NCBI GenBank assembly: GCA_002342295.1
Contig: DDPR01000008.1
Span: 115,914-156,395 of the forward strand
Source: Burkholderiales bacterium UBA2463
GTDB taxonomy: Bacteria; Pseudomonadota; Gammaproteobacteria; Burkholderiales; Burkholderiaceae_A
Length of the DNA: 40,482 nt
Direction: 5' to 3'
Each line of letters starts with the position of its first letter. Position 1 is the stretch's first letter. The position numbers were made by a program, and so were the translations under genes. This document shows positions 1 to 8,190 of this stretch, piece by piece. A model generated the notes under the pieces. That model had not been told where the DNA came from. It did not search any database and worked only from the letters and a program-made list of their open reading frames with translations.

Positions 1-897
1 CAGCGAGAGGACACTCTGCGCCTTATCTTGGTCACTGGCCTGTCGGGGTCGGGCAAGTCGGTGGTGCTCAACCTGCTGGAGGACGCGGGCTTCTACACCG
101 TCGACAACCTGCCCATCAGCCTGCTGCTTGAACTGGTTCAAACCCTCCGGGCGGATGGGCATCAGCGGGTGGCTGTTGCAGCCGATGCGCGCCTTGGCCT
201 CGACATTCACACGCTTGAACACGTCATGAATGAACTGCGGACACAGGGCACAGAGCTCACCGTGCTCTTTCTGAATGCCCGGGTCGATACCCTTATCCAA
301 CGATATTCCGAGACGCGTCGAAGACATCCGATGAGCCTTAATTCGCGCTCCGATATTGAGGGCGTCCATGAGAGCAAAACGCTGCTGGAGTGCATTGAGG
401 AGGAGCGGGAGTTGCTCGCGCCCATCGAGCGACTCGGCATTCCGCTCGACACCAGCGAACTCAAGCCTTCAGCGCTTCGGGCGTGGACGCGAGAGTTGGT
501 GGGCCTGCGAACAGGGCGGCTCGTGCTGCTGTTTCAGTCTTTTGCGTTCAAGGAAGGCATTCCGCTCGATGCGGATCTGGTCTTTGACGTACGCTGCCTG
601 CCCAACCCCCACTACGTCGAAGCCCTCAAGCCTCAGACCGGCAAGCACGATGACGTCATTGACTATCTTGCGGCCCAGCCCGTCGTGGCCGAGATGATTC
701 AGGACATTGCCGCCCTTCTCAAGAAGTGGCTCCCCCACTACCTCGATGAACACCGCAGCTATCTCACCGTGGCGCTCGGGTGCACGGGCGGCCAACACCG
801 CTCGGTCTACTGCGCCGAGAAGCTCTCTCAGATCTTTCGGCCCGAGTGGCCCGTGATGGTGAGGCATCGATCGCTCATTCGTCGCGGCCTAGACTGA
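1..897 (+). CDS. rapZ: RNase adapter protein RapZ (nucleotide-binding), 5' end at window edge
   Basis: RapZ/YvcJ family P-loop protein. In enterobacteria it controls glmZ small-RNA decay and so glucosamine-6-phosphate synthesis; in other phyla the role is less clear. A Walker A motif (GLSGSGKS) lies right at the N-terminus, followed by the family signatures EDAGFYTVDNLP, VFDVRCLPNPHY and, near the C-terminus, GCTGGQHRSVY. The reading frame is open to base 1. By alignment with relatives that begin M-R-I-V-L-I-T-G, the start should fall at about base 16, where a CTG codon sits 5 bases after GAGAGG. A TTG at 28 is the first conventional start but would remove four conserved residues. The true start may also lie just upstream of the window. 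The 3' end overlaps the convergent mutY by 23 bases. Confidence 0.93.
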   Translation, partial: QREDTLRLILVTGLSGSGKSVVLNLLEDAGFYTVDNLPISLLLELVQTLRADGHQRVAVAADARLGLDIHTLEHVMNELRTQGTELTVLFLNARVDTLIQRYSETRRRHPMSLNSRSDIEGVHESKTLLECIEEERELLAPIERLGIPLDTSELKPSALRAWTRELVGLRTGRLVLLFQSFAFKEGIPLDADLVFDVRCLPNPHYVEALKPQTGKHDDVIDYLAAQPVVAEMIQDIAALLKKWLPHYLDEHRSYLTVALGCTGGQHRSVYCAEKLSQIFRPEWPVMVRHRSLIRRGLD

Positions 898-1963
898 CCA
901 CAAGCCTGCGTAGGGGTGCTGGAAGCCCCTCCTGGAGCGCACGTTCTGGAGTGATCCAGACCATGGCAGAGGGATCGTCAGCAAGGCTGTCTGACATGAG
1001 CGTCTGGACATCTTGTTGGCTCTGAGGCTGGGCCCTGAAGACTGCTGCCTTGAGGGTGAAGTGGGTGAAGTCGTGCACGATCTCGCCAACTGACTGAAGA
1101 TCCGGATGGCCTGAACGCCTCGCCTCGAGAGACCGCGGGGGCGCACTTGCAAGTTCGGGCAGGGTCAAGAGCCCTCCCCAGAGCCCTTGAGGGGGTCGTC
1201 GCAAAAAGGCCCACTGTCCCTCGTGCTGCATGAGCAGCCACCATGCCTGACGGGTGGGTCGCGCCCTCTTGTCTGCGGGCACCGGAAAACGACCCGTCTG
1301 CTCACGCGCAAAGGCCAGACAAGACCCTGCAACCGGGCAGCGCGAGCACACGGGTCGTCGAGGCAGGCAGACTGTGGCGCCCAGGTCCATGATGGCCTGC
1401 GTGTAGGCAGGCATCTGGCGCGCCTCCAAAGGAAGCCGTGCTTGGGCCTCGACCTGCAGCCTTCGCGCGAGTGCAGCGCTGCCCCAGGGCTCGGTGGCGC
1501 AGACCTGTCGGGCAAACACGCGCCTCACATTGCCGTCGAGGACAGCCGCCCGTTCGCAGCGCGTGACAGAGGCGATTGCGGCAGCTGTGGAGGCACCCAC
1601 CCCGGGAAGCGCCTCCCATTCGCTGGCGCTCCGAGGCATGCAGCCGGCCCTCTCAATGGCTCGTGACGCAGCAAGCAAATTTCTGGCGCGCGCGTAGTAA
1701 CCCAGGCCGCTCCAGGCAGCGAGCACCTCTGACTCTTGGGCCAGCGCCAGATCCCTCACCGAGGGAAAACGGGCTACGAACCGGTGGTAATACGGCAGCA
1801 TGGTTGAGAGCTGGGTCTGCTGCAGCATGATTTCGGAGACCCAGACCCGGTAGGGGTCGGCTGGCTCGCCTGCACGAGGATGCCAGGGCAGGGCGTTTCG
1901 GCCGTGGTCTGCGGCCCACCGCAGAAGCAACTCAGAGAAGCTCAACTCAGCGCTGACAGACAT
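875..1963 (-). CDS. mutY: A/G-specific adenine DNA glycosylase MutY
   Basis: Removes adenine mispaired with 8-oxoguanine, the second line of the GO repair system. Seen in the 362-residue product: catalytic Glu44 in EIMLQQTQ, helix-hairpin-helix LPGVGASTAAAI at about 119-130, catalytic Asp143 in VLDGN, and the [4Fe-4S] loop C199-x6-C206-x2-C209-x5-C215. A C-terminal NUDIX-like 8-oxoG recognition domain contains RRPPQGLWGGL. The frame is open about 310 bases further upstream through mutM, but the ATG at 1963 is the start that fits the family. It lies inside the last codons of mutM (17-base overlap), so the two repair genes are probably translated from one mRNA. Confidence 0.95.
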   Translation of the reverse strand: MSVSAELSFSELLLRWAADHGRNALPWHPRAGEPADPYRVWVSEIMLQQTQLSTMLPYYHRFVARFPSVRDLALAQESEVLAAWSGLGYYARARNLLAASRAIERAGCMPRSASEWEALPGVGASTAAAIASVTRCERAAVLDGNVRRVFARQVCATEPWGSAALARRLQVEAQARLPLEARQMPAYTQAIMDLGATVCLPRRPVCSRCPVAGSCLAFAREQTGRFPVPADKRARPTRQAWWLLMQHEGQWAFLRRPPQGLWGGLLTLPELASAPPRSLEARRSGHPDLQSVGEIVHDFTHFTLKAAVFRAQPQSQQDVQTLMSDSLADDPSAMVWITPERALQEGLPAPLRRLVVSLGRDE

Positions 1964-2777
1964 GGCAGTAGTAGGTCGCTCGTTGCGCCTGAACCATGCG
2001 TCGAATATGCGTGCCGCAAGAAAGGCAGGGCTGTCCGGCTCGACCATAGACCCGATGTCGCTCGCCGTAGCCCCCGTGGACACCAGCCGCATCTTTAAAG
2101 TCTCGCAGAGTACTGCCGCCCTCTCGAATCGCCTCCTCGAGCACCTCTTTAATGTGATGAACAAGTCGGGCCAGACGCTCCGGCCGGATGCGACCCGCTG
2201 CCCGCGCAGGGTGAATGCCCGCGCGATGCAGAGCCTCACTGGCGTAGATATTGCCAACACCCACCACCACATCACCCCGCATCAGCCAGACCTTCACGGC
2301 TTGCCGCACGCCCTGAGCAGCCCGGTTGAGAGCTTCACCGTTGAATGAAGCTTCGAGTGGCTCGAGGCCCGAGGAGCCGACTCCCAGCGCGCGACTGGGC
2401 GCCTCGTCCCCATCTATCAGTCGGGCGTCCCCAAAGCGTCGAGGGTCGGTGTAGAGCAGAAGTCCTCGATCAAAAACCAGCCAGAGGTGCTCGTGGACGG
2501 ACTGTTTGGGGGGCGAGTCGCGCCCGGGGCACCAGCTCAGCACGCCGCTCATTCCTAGATGCAAGGCCAGCTGGTGATGATCAAAAATAAGCAGGAGGTT
2601 CTTTGCGCGCCGAGTCAGGCCCCGAACCGACTGGCCCAGAAGGGGGCTCAGGCCCTGCGGACGCCCCGAGAAGCTTCGAAGCGACTTGCCGCTTGTGCCC
2701 ACCCCTTGCAGGGATTGGCCCGCCAAGAGCGGCGAAAGCTGTCGACAAACCACTTCGACTTCGGGCAGTTCGGGCAT
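1947..2777 (-). CDS. mutM: Formamidopyrimidine-DNA glycosylase MutM (Fpg)
   Basis: Excises 8-oxoguanine and formamidopyrimidines and nicks the site by beta/delta-elimination; partner of the overlapping mutY. The start is fixed by chemistry: the protein must begin M-PELPEVE, because Pro2 is the Schiff-base nucleophile and Glu3 a catalytic acid. An ATG 48 bases further upstream is therefore rejected. Also visible are the RRAKNLL lysine, GMSG, the GVGNIYASEALHRAGIHP DNA-binding segment and a C-terminal C4 zinc finger (CLSC...CHVC). 276 residues, normal length. Divergent from the TPR gene across about 40 bases. No Shine-Dalgarno sequence is visible before the ATG. Confidence 0.96.
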   Translation of the reverse strand: MPELPEVEVVCRQLSPLLAGQSLQGVGTSGKSLRSFSGRPQGLSPLLGQSVRGLTRRAKNLLLIFDHHQLALHLGMSGVLSWCPGRDSPPKQSVHEHLWLVFDRGLLLYTDPRRFGDARLIDGDEAPSRALGVGSSGLEPLEASFNGEALNRAAQGVRQAVKVWLMRGDVVVGVGNIYASEALHRAGIHPARAAGRIRPERLARLVHHIKEVLEEAIREGGSTLRDFKDAAGVHGGYGERHRVYGRAGQPCLSCGTHIRRMVQAQRATYYCHVCQR

Positions 2778-2816
2778 GGCACAAGGGTCTAAACTGGAGA
2801 GATGAATGAGGGTCCC

Positions 2817-3797
2817 ATGATGCATCAGCTCTCGCGCGCCGCAGTCCGCCTTGCCGCTGGGCTTCTCGTGATCGGCCTCCTTGCGCAGCCCGCTCGATCT
2901 GCAGAGCCTCGAGAGGTCTTCCAGATCTTGGCCGCGGAGTTGGCGGTGCAGCAGGGGGACATGACAACAGCGGCCTCTCTCTACCTCAGCCTGGCCCGAG
3001 AGACGGGTGATCCCCAGGTTGCTGAGCGCGCAACGCAGCTCGCGCTCTCGGTTCGGGCCCCTCAGGAGGCGCTCGTGGCCTCGCGCATCTGGTTAGCCAG
3101 TGACCCGAAGAGCGCATCTGCCCAAGAGATCGTTGATGCCCTTGAGGTCGTCCTCGGCCAGAACGATCGCCTGATTGCGTCGCTCTCCGAGAGACGAGAG
3201 GCTGCCCGCAAGTCGGGCACGCTCGATGCCTTCTACGATCGTCTGGGCGCACTCTGCCTGCGGGCTCCGAAGACCGAACAGGGGCTCGCCCTGCTTGAGG
3301 CCGTCTCAATGCCAGACCCCGACCACGAGTCGGCACTCTACAACCGCGCCATGCTGCTGGACCGACTCGGCCGCAACGACGACATGGAGCGCCTGCTTCG
3401 ACGACTCATTACCCTCAAGCCCGAGCACGCGCACGCTCTGAACGCGCTGGGCTATAGCCTGGCGGATCGCAACCAGAAACTCGATGAGGCCCAGCGACTC
3501 ATCGAAAAAGCGCACCGTCTTCTTCCGAAGGACGCTCACATCCTCGACAGTCTGGGCTGGGTCTATTTTCGTCAGGGCCGCCTGCAAGACGCTGCACGCT
3601 GGCTGAAGCAGGCTCACAGTCAGCAGCCAGACCCGGAAATCTCTGCCCACCTGGGCGAGGTCTACTGGACACTCAACCTCACGCAGGAGGCTATGCGAGT
3701 CTGGCGGATTGGCCTGGCACAAGACCCCACGAACAGCATTCTCACCGAGACCCTGAGGCGACTCGGTGTGGACCCACACACCTCCCCCGCACGTTGA
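2817..3797 (+). CDS. Exported tetratricopeptide-repeat protein
   Basis: About 326 residues with an N-terminal signal peptide (hydrophobic AAGLLVIGLLAQ, then ARSAEP) and TPR-like helical repeats through the rest. Clear examples are the ALYNRAMLLDRLGRND, AHALNALGYSLADRN and AHILDSLGWVYFRQGR units. TPR proteins of this kind sit directly before lolB in many betaproteobacteria, which suggests an envelope role, but no enzymatic motif is seen. I chose ATG 2817 (next to ATG 2820) because TGAGGG at 2807-2812 is well placed for it. ATG 2802 is possible but lacks a well-spaced site. The stop overlaps the TTG start of lolB by 4 bases. Confidence 0.85.
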   Translation: MMHQLSRAAVRLAAGLLVIGLLAQPARSAEPREVFQILAAELAVQQGDMTTAASLYLSLARETGDPQVAERATQLALSVRAPQEALVASRIWLASDPKSASAQEIVDALEVVLGQNDRLIASLSERREAARKSGTLDAFYDRLGALCLRAPKTEQGLALLEAVSMPDPDHESALYNRAMLLDRLGRNDDMERLLRRLITLKPEHAHALNALGYSLADRNQKLDEAQRLIEKAHRLLPKDAHILDSLGWVYFRQGRLQDAARWLKQAHSQQPDPEISAHLGEVYWTLNLTQEAMRVWRIGLAQDPTNSILTETLRRLGVDPHTSPAR

Positions 3798-4330
3798 ACT
3801 CACTGTTTTCTCGATTTGGCCACCGGGCCCTGAGTGGCGTGTTGATGTGCGGTGTCTTGCTCTGCGGTCTTGGGACGCAGGCCGCTTCAACGACAAGCGT
3901 CTCAGGCACGTGGAACCCGTCAGCGCCCGCCCAACCGCCCCCTCAACTCGTTCGAGCCGGCCGCTTTTTGCTGTCGGGAGGAAAACTTACCGAGCCGCTT
4001 CAGGGCCGCTACGAATGGCTTGCGCTTCATCCAGGTCACCGGATCTGGCTGTCGTCTCCGCTGGGAGACCCGATCGGGTCTTTTCGCTGTTCGGTCTGCC
4101 AGGGTGGCGACTCTGACTGGGTCATGAGCGATGCGGGCGGAGAGGCTGTGGCAGAGGGGGATGCTCGCCGCTGGGCGAGTCGGCTTCTGGATGAGTCCGC
4201 AGGTGCTCTGGATGTCCTCACCCGTCTCCTTCAAGACCTCATCTCTCAGGCTCAGCGCACTCCCGGCCCGCTCAGCCTCCAAGCGTCCGGACTGACGCTG
4301 AGGCTGCTACCCGACTCAGACTCTCCCTGA
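3794..4330 (+). CDS. lolB: Outer-membrane lipoprotein chaperone LolB (probable)
   Basis: LolB receives lipoproteins from LolA and inserts them into the outer membrane. Evidence is position (TPR-lolB-ispE is the usual order) plus the recognisable core: RAGRFLLSGGKLTEPLQGRYEW, then IWLSSPLGDPIGSF. 178 residues. The start is a TTG overlapping the previous stop as TTGA, so translation is likely coupled. Odd: the N-terminus is a hydrophobic export signal, but the cysteines in it (LMCGV, LLCGL) do not form a standard lipobox, so lipid attachment is uncertain. The middle of the protein has an unusual CSVC pair. Confidence 0.75.
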   Translation: MNSLFSRFGHRALSGVLMCGVLLCGLGTQAASTTSVSGTWNPSAPAQPPPQLVRAGRFLLSGGKLTEPLQGRYEWLALHPGHRIWLSSPLGDPIGSFRCSVCQGGDSDWVMSDAGGEAVAEGDARRWASRLLDESAGALDVLTRLLQDLISQAQRTPGPLSLQASGLTLRLLPDSDSP

Positions 4331-4352
4331 CCCGAGGCAGCGACACTGCATC

Positions 4353-5243
4353 ATGATGACCCTCTGGGCTCCTGCAAAACTCAATCTCTTCCTGCACGTT
4401 GTGGGGCGCCGAAGCGATGGCTATCACCTGCTGCAGAGCCTCTTCTGTCCGATCGACTGGCTCGATCGAATTACCCTGGAGGAGAGTGCTCTGGGCATCT
4501 ATCGAGGAGGAAACTGCCCCTGGCCCGTTGAAGACGATCTCGCCTACAGAGCGGCAATGCGGCTTCGAGAGGAGGGCCTCAAGATGGGGCGAGCCTCCCG
4601 CGAGCTGGGGTGCATGGTCTCTGTTCACAAGGGCATTCCCACCGGGGCCGGCCTTGGCGGGGGAAGTTCGGACGCCGCAACCGTGTTGATGGGCCTTAAC
4701 CGACTCTGGGGTCTGGGCCTGACTGCGGGTGATCTGGCTCGCATCGGCCTTGAACTTGGCGCCGATGTGCCCTTTTTTGTTTTCGGAGAGAGCGCCTTCG
4801 TAGAGGGCATCGGTGAGCAGGTTTCGCCCATGCCGGTGGCCGCCGAGTGGTTCCTGGTGGCGGTTCCTCCACAGCCCGTCCCGACGGTTGAGATCTTTCG
4901 TGATGCCGCATTGACGCGCAATACCGAGGCCCTGACCGTGCGAGACCTTGCGCAGGCCGCGGGCAATCCCAGCTTTACCTTTGGCCGAAACGATCTCCAG
5001 CCCGTGGCTTTTTCCCGCTACCCAGCACTCGCGACGGTGGCGCAGGAATTGCTGGAAGAGGCCCTGGCTGTCGGACTCGAGGAAGGCTCTGTCCGCATGA
5101 GTGGGAGCGGTGGTGCGATTTTTTGCAGCTGCCGCGATGAGGCTGACGCCAGGCGGCTCGAGGAGCGCCTTACACAACGCGGCATCGGCGCCCGCGTTCG
5201 CGTATGCCGCCATCTTCATGAGCCGCCCGCCCATCTGCTTTAA
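4353..5243 (+). CDS. ispE: 4-diphosphocytidyl-2-C-methyl-D-erythritol kinase IspE
   Basis: GHMP-family kinase that phosphorylates CDP-methylerythritol in the MEP isoprenoid pathway. Seen: N-terminal APAKLNLFLHV with the catalytic lysine, the glycine-rich phosphate loop PTGAGLGGGSSDAA at about 96-109, ELGADVPFF with the catalytic aspartate, and C-terminal MSGSGGAIF. 296 residues, usual length. Two adjacent ATGs (4353, 4356) are both possible. It starts 22 bases after lolB and precedes tRNA-Gln and prs, the conserved order. Confidence 0.96.
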   Translation: MMTLWAPAKLNLFLHVVGRRSDGYHLLQSLFCPIDWLDRITLEESALGIYRGGNCPWPVEDDLAYRAAMRLREEGLKMGRASRELGCMVSVHKGIPTGAGLGGGSSDAATVLMGLNRLWGLGLTAGDLARIGLELGADVPFFVFGESAFVEGIGEQVSPMPVAAEWFLVAVPPQPVPTVEIFRDAALTRNTEALTVRDLAQAAGNPSFTFGRNDLQPVAFSRYPALATVAQELLEEALAVGLEEGSVRMSGSGGAIFCSCRDEADARRLEERLTQRGIGARVRVCRHLHEPPAHLL

Positions 5244-5284
5244 CATATCGGTCTGTGCGGTCCGTGTTTTGAATGTGTCGCCGT

Positions 5285-5358
5285 TGGGGAGTCGCCAAGT
5301 TGGTTAAGGCACCGGATTTTGATTCCGGCATGCGAGGGTTCGAGTCCTTCCTCCCCAG
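5285..5358 (+). tRNA. tRNA-Gln (anticodon TTG)
   Basis: Complete cloverleaf. The acceptor stem TGGGGAG pairs with CTCCCCA and the discriminator is G. The D arm begins GCCAAG. The anticodon stem CCGGA/TCCGG encloses loop TTTTGAT with anticodon TTG at 5319-5321. The T arm GAGGG/CCTTC has loop TTCGAGT. The U1-A72 first pair is typical of glutamine tRNAs. CCA is not encoded. It sits between ispE and prs, as in other Burkholderiales, and may be processed from a common transcript. Confidence 0.96.
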
Positions 5359-5390
5359 CCCCTCAACCTCCTCTCCCGCAGCCCAGGACC

Positions 5391-6368
5391 ATGGTCGATC
5401 GTCTCACTGCCGGTAACGGCTCCGCTGATTCCATCATGTTGTTCACCGGGAATGCCAACCCGAGGCTGGCCGCCGAGGTGTCCAAGAGCCTCTCCATTCA
5501 TCTGGGTCGGGCCACCGTGGGACGCTTTTCCGACGGGGAGGCCACCGTCGAGATTCTTGAGCATGTTCGCGGCAGAGATGTCTTCGTTCTGCAGTCAACC
5601 TGTGCGCCGGCCAATGACCACCTGATGGAGGTGATGCTAATCGTTGACGCGCTGCGGCGCGCCTCAGCCGGTCGAATCACGGCAGCCATTCCTTACTTTG
5701 GCTATGCCAGGCAAGACCGACGAGTTCGCTCGGCGCGCGTTCCCATTAGCGCGAAGGTCATTGCGAATATGCTGCAGGCCGTGGGGGTGGATCGCGTGCT
5801 CACCATGGACCTGCACTCAGACCAGATTCAGGGTTTCTTCGACATTCCGGTGGACAACATCTACGCCGCGCCCATTATCTTGGCTGACGTTTGGAAGCAC
5901 GATCACAAAGATCTGCTCGTCGTGTCGCCCGACGTAGGAGGCGTGGTTCGGGCCCGGGCCTTTGCAAAAGAGCTCGACACCGACCTTGCCATCATTGACA
6001 AGCGCCGGCCCAAGGCCAATGTGTCCGAGGTGATGAACATCATCGGGGATGTCTCGGGCCGCACCTGTCTCATCATGGACGACATGGTCGACACCGCCGG
6101 AACCCTGACCAAGGCGGCTGGCGCGCTCAAGGCCAATGGCGCCTCTCGGGTGATTGCCTACTGCACCCACCCCGTGCTCTCCGGTGGCGCGGTCCATCGC
6201 ATCTCGGACTCCGAGCTGGATGAGCTGGTGGTGACCGACACGATTCCTCTTGCGCCTGATGCCCAGGCCTGTGACCGCATTCGGGTCATCTCCTGCGCAG
6301 GGCTGCTGGCCGAGACCATTATTCGAATCGCCAAGTCCGACAGCGTGAGCTCTCTGTTCTTGGAGTAA
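5391..6368 (+). CDS. prs: Ribose-phosphate pyrophosphokinase (PRPP synthetase)
   Basis: Makes PRPP from ribose-5-phosphate and ATP for purine, pyrimidine, histidine, tryptophan and NAD synthesis. The 325-residue product contains FTGNANPRLA, RFSDGEATVEI, the flexible-loop segment YFGYARQDRR, and the PRPP-binding signature around VVSPDVGGVVRARAFAK and MDDMVDTAGT. The frame is open into the tRNA, but a start there is excluded. ATG 5391 leaves about 15 extra residues before the FTGNANP core. ATG 5436 (MLFTGNANP) would be slightly short. Unlike the usual prs-rplY-pth-ychF order, the next three genes here run on the opposite strand. Confidence 0.95.
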   Translation: MVDRLTAGNGSADSIMLFTGNANPRLAAEVSKSLSIHLGRATVGRFSDGEATVEILEHVRGRDVFVLQSTCAPANDHLMEVMLIVDALRRASAGRITAAIPYFGYARQDRRVRSARVPISAKVIANMLQAVGVDRVLTMDLHSDQIQGFFDIPVDNIYAAPIILADVWKHDHKDLLVVSPDVGGVVRARAFAKELDTDLAIIDKRRPKANVSEVMNIIGDVSGRTCLIMDDMVDTAGTLTKAAGALKANGASRVIAYCTHPVLSGGAVHRISDSELDELVVTDTIPLAPDAQACDRIRVISCAGLLAETIIRIAKSDSVSSLFLE

Positions 6369-6401
6369 GGCACTAGGCCGGTGGGCGCGAGAGCCCCAGG
6401 G

Positions 6402-7493
6402 CTAGACGTTAAAGCGAAAATGCATGATGTCGCCGTCCTTGACGATGTACTCCTTGCCTTCCAGCCTCATCTTGCCAGCCTCCTTGGCGCCCTGCTCACC
6501 CTTGCAGGCGAGAAAGTCTTCAAAGGCAATCACCTCGGCCCGAATGAAGCCGCGCTCAAAGTCTGTGTGAATCACCCCAGCGGCCTGGGGCGCAGTGGCG
6601 CCAACGGCAACTGTCCACGCGCGCACCTCCTTGACCCCTGCGGTGAAGTAGGTCTGAAGGCCAAGAAGCCCGAAGGCCGCGCGAATCAATCGGTTAAGGC
6701 CAGGCTCTTGCATGCCCATGTCTGCAAGGAAAATAGCCCGGTCTTCATCCTCGAGGTCCGCGATCTCCGCCTCGATGGCCGCGCAGATGGCAACCACAGG
6801 AGCGTGCTGGGCAGCGGCATAGGCTCGAAGCTTTTCTAGGTGCGGATTGTTCTCAAAGCCGCCCTCGGCCACGTTGGCGACAAACATCGCGGGCTTGGCC
6901 GTGATGAAGAAATAGGGGCGAATGAGCGCGCGCTCGTCTGAGTCGAGCGCGAGGCCCCGAATGGGCTTGGCCTGATCGAGCTGCGTCTGACATTTCTCGA
7001 GAACAGCCAAGATCTTGCTGGCCTCTTTGTCTCCAGAACGCGCCAGCTTCTGTGCCTTGATGAGCTGTTTTTCCAAGCCCGCCAGGTCAGCCAGCGCGAG
7101 CTCGGTCTCGATGGTCTCGATGTCTGCGAGCGGGTCCACCCGACCATTCACGTGCACCACATTCTCATCCTCAAAGCAGCGCACCACATTCACAATGGCA
7201 TGGGTCTCGCGGATGTTGGCGAGAAACTGATTGCCAAGCCCCTCTCCCTTGCTCGCACCCGCAACCAGACCAGCGATGTCGACGAATTCAACGGTGGCCG
7301 GCATGATGCGCTCGGGCTTCACAATCTGGGCCAACTGGGCAAGGCGTAGATCGGGCAGTTCAACAATTCCTGTGTTGGGCTCGATGGTGCAGAAAGGGTA
7401 GTTCTCGGCCGCAATGCCCGCCTTGGTAAGGGCATTGAACAGCGTGCTCTTGCCCACATTGGGCAGGCCAACAATTCCACACTGAAGAGACAA
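6402..7493 (-). CDS. ychF: Redox-regulated Obg-family ATPase YchF
   Basis: YchF/OLA1 binds ATP rather than GTP and associates with ribosomes. 363 residues, exactly the usual length when begun at the TTG at 7493, giving MSLQCGIVGLPNVGKST. AAGGA lies about 8 bases upstream of that TTG. Seen: G1 loop GLPNVGKS at 9-16, G3 region DIAGLVAGASKGEGLGNQFL, and a C-terminal TGS domain ending DGDIMHFRFNV. The frame continues another 190 bases upstream into pth, which I reject as start because it would precede the universal N-terminus. Convergent with prs across 33 bases. Confidence 0.95.
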   Translation of the reverse strand: MSLQCGIVGLPNVGKSTLFNALTKAGIAAENYPFCTIEPNTGIVELPDLRLAQLAQIVKPERIMPATVEFVDIAGLVAGASKGEGLGNQFLANIRETHAIVNVVRCFEDENVVHVNGRVDPLADIETIETELALADLAGLEKQLIKAQKLARSGDKEASKILAVLEKCQTQLDQAKPIRGLALDSDERALIRPYFFITAKPAMFVANVAEGGFENNPHLEKLRAYAAAQHAPVVAICAAIEAEIADLEDEDRAIFLADMGMQEPGLNRLIRAAFGLLGLQTYFTAGVKEVRAWTVAVGATAPQAAGVIHTDFERGFIRAEVIAFEDFLACKGEQGAKEAGKMRLEGKEYIVKDGDIMHFRFNV

Positions 7494-7527
7494 GGGAAGA
7501 TCCTTTCTTTTTTGGGGCGTGATGGGC

Positions 7528-8127
7528 CTAGGGAGTGGGATCCGCCGGCTTGCTGCTGGTGTGAAGTGTGCGTTGGGCTGCGGCCATATCTGCGCCCAGT
7601 AGGCTAGGCAGGGCTTGCATGCATCGGGTGAGGCCCTGACGCATGGCAGCCTCTTCATCGGGCCGAGGGCGATGCAAGACAAAGTCTGCCACGGCCTGCT
7701 GAAGACTCAGCGTTCGAGGATGGCCAATGCCAATGCGCAGACGCCAGAAATCGGGGCTCGCAAGCTCGGTGGCGATGTCGCGAACACCGTTATGACCCCC
7801 ATGGCCCCCGCCCTGCTTTATTCGGACGTCTCCAGGCATGAGGTCGAGCTCGTCGTGAACCACAAGAATGTCGCGTGGTTCGAGTCGATAGAAGCGGGCG
7901 ATGGCACCGACCGCCGTACCGGAGGCATTCATGAAGGTCTGGGGCTTGGCCAACCAGATCTGGCCAGCCTGCGCCTTGGCCATGAGCGATTGAAAACGAC
8001 TCTCGGAGGCCCAGCTCGAGCCCTGAGCGCGGGCGATGTCATCCACAAACCAGAAGCCCACGTTGTGGCGGGTCTCCTCATACTGCGGACCTGGGTTTCC
8101 AAGTCCAACCACGAGTCGAATGGGCAT
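7528..8127 (-). CDS. pth: Peptidyl-tRNA hydrolase Pth
   Basis: Cleaves peptidyl-tRNAs released from stalled ribosomes. 199 residues. Catalytic signatures are all present: VVGLGNPGPQYEETRHNVGF (Asn11 and catalytic His21), KPQTFMNASG, VVHDELD with the conserved aspartate, and GGHGGHNGVRDI. It lies 34 bases before ychF and 63 bases after rplY on the same strand. That second gap holds a strong hairpin (8149-8179) that could set the rplY:pth expression ratio. Confidence 0.96.
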   Translation of the reverse strand: MPIRLVVGLGNPGPQYEETRHNVGFWFVDDIARAQGSSWASESRFQSLMAKAQAGQIWLAKPQTFMNASGTAVGAIARFYRLEPRDILVVHDELDLMPGDVRIKQGGGHGGHNGVRDIATELASPDFWRLRIGIGHPRTLSLQQAVADFVLHRPRPDEEAAMRQGLTRCMQALPSLLGADMAAAQRTLHTSSKPADPTP

Positions 8128-8148
8128 GGACGAATCTGTCTGGGAGGG

Positions 8149-8179
8149 TGCAGAGCCCCGAAATGCAAGGGGCTCTGCA
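8149..8179. other. Perfect 11-bp inverted repeat between rplY and pth
   Basis: TGCAGAGCCCC at 8149-8159 and GGGGCTCTGCA at 8169-8179 are exact reverse complements around a 9-base loop. In the minus-strand transcript this makes a very stable hairpin 21 bases before the pth start and 11 bases after the rplY stop. No run of U follows on either strand, so it is not a standard intrinsic terminator. A transcript-stabilising or processing hairpin, or a partial terminator, is plausible. Confidence 0.7.
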
Positions 8180-8190
8180 GGGCGACGCGT

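Noticed and set aside
2788..2795. TCTAAACT as another symmetric bidirectional -10 between mutM and the TPR gene
   Set aside because: It reads TTTAGA leftward and TAAACT rightward, but both are poor -10 matches and no -35 is seen; noted only as weak support for the shared -10 pattern.
5319..5390. Upstream start of prs inside the tRNA gene
   Set aside because: The frame passes through the anticodon and T arms of tRNA-Gln; the Prs homology begins later and ATG 5391 is available.
6392..6403. AGCCCCAGGGCT palindrome between prs and ychF
   Set aside because: The loop would be only two to four bases, no U tract follows, and it runs into the ychF stop codon; too weak to call.
7494..7682. N-terminal extension of YchF
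   Set aside because: The frame is open upstream but overlaps pth, and the universal YchF N-terminus (MSLxCGIVGLPNVGKS) begins at TTG 7493 with a ribosome-binding site.
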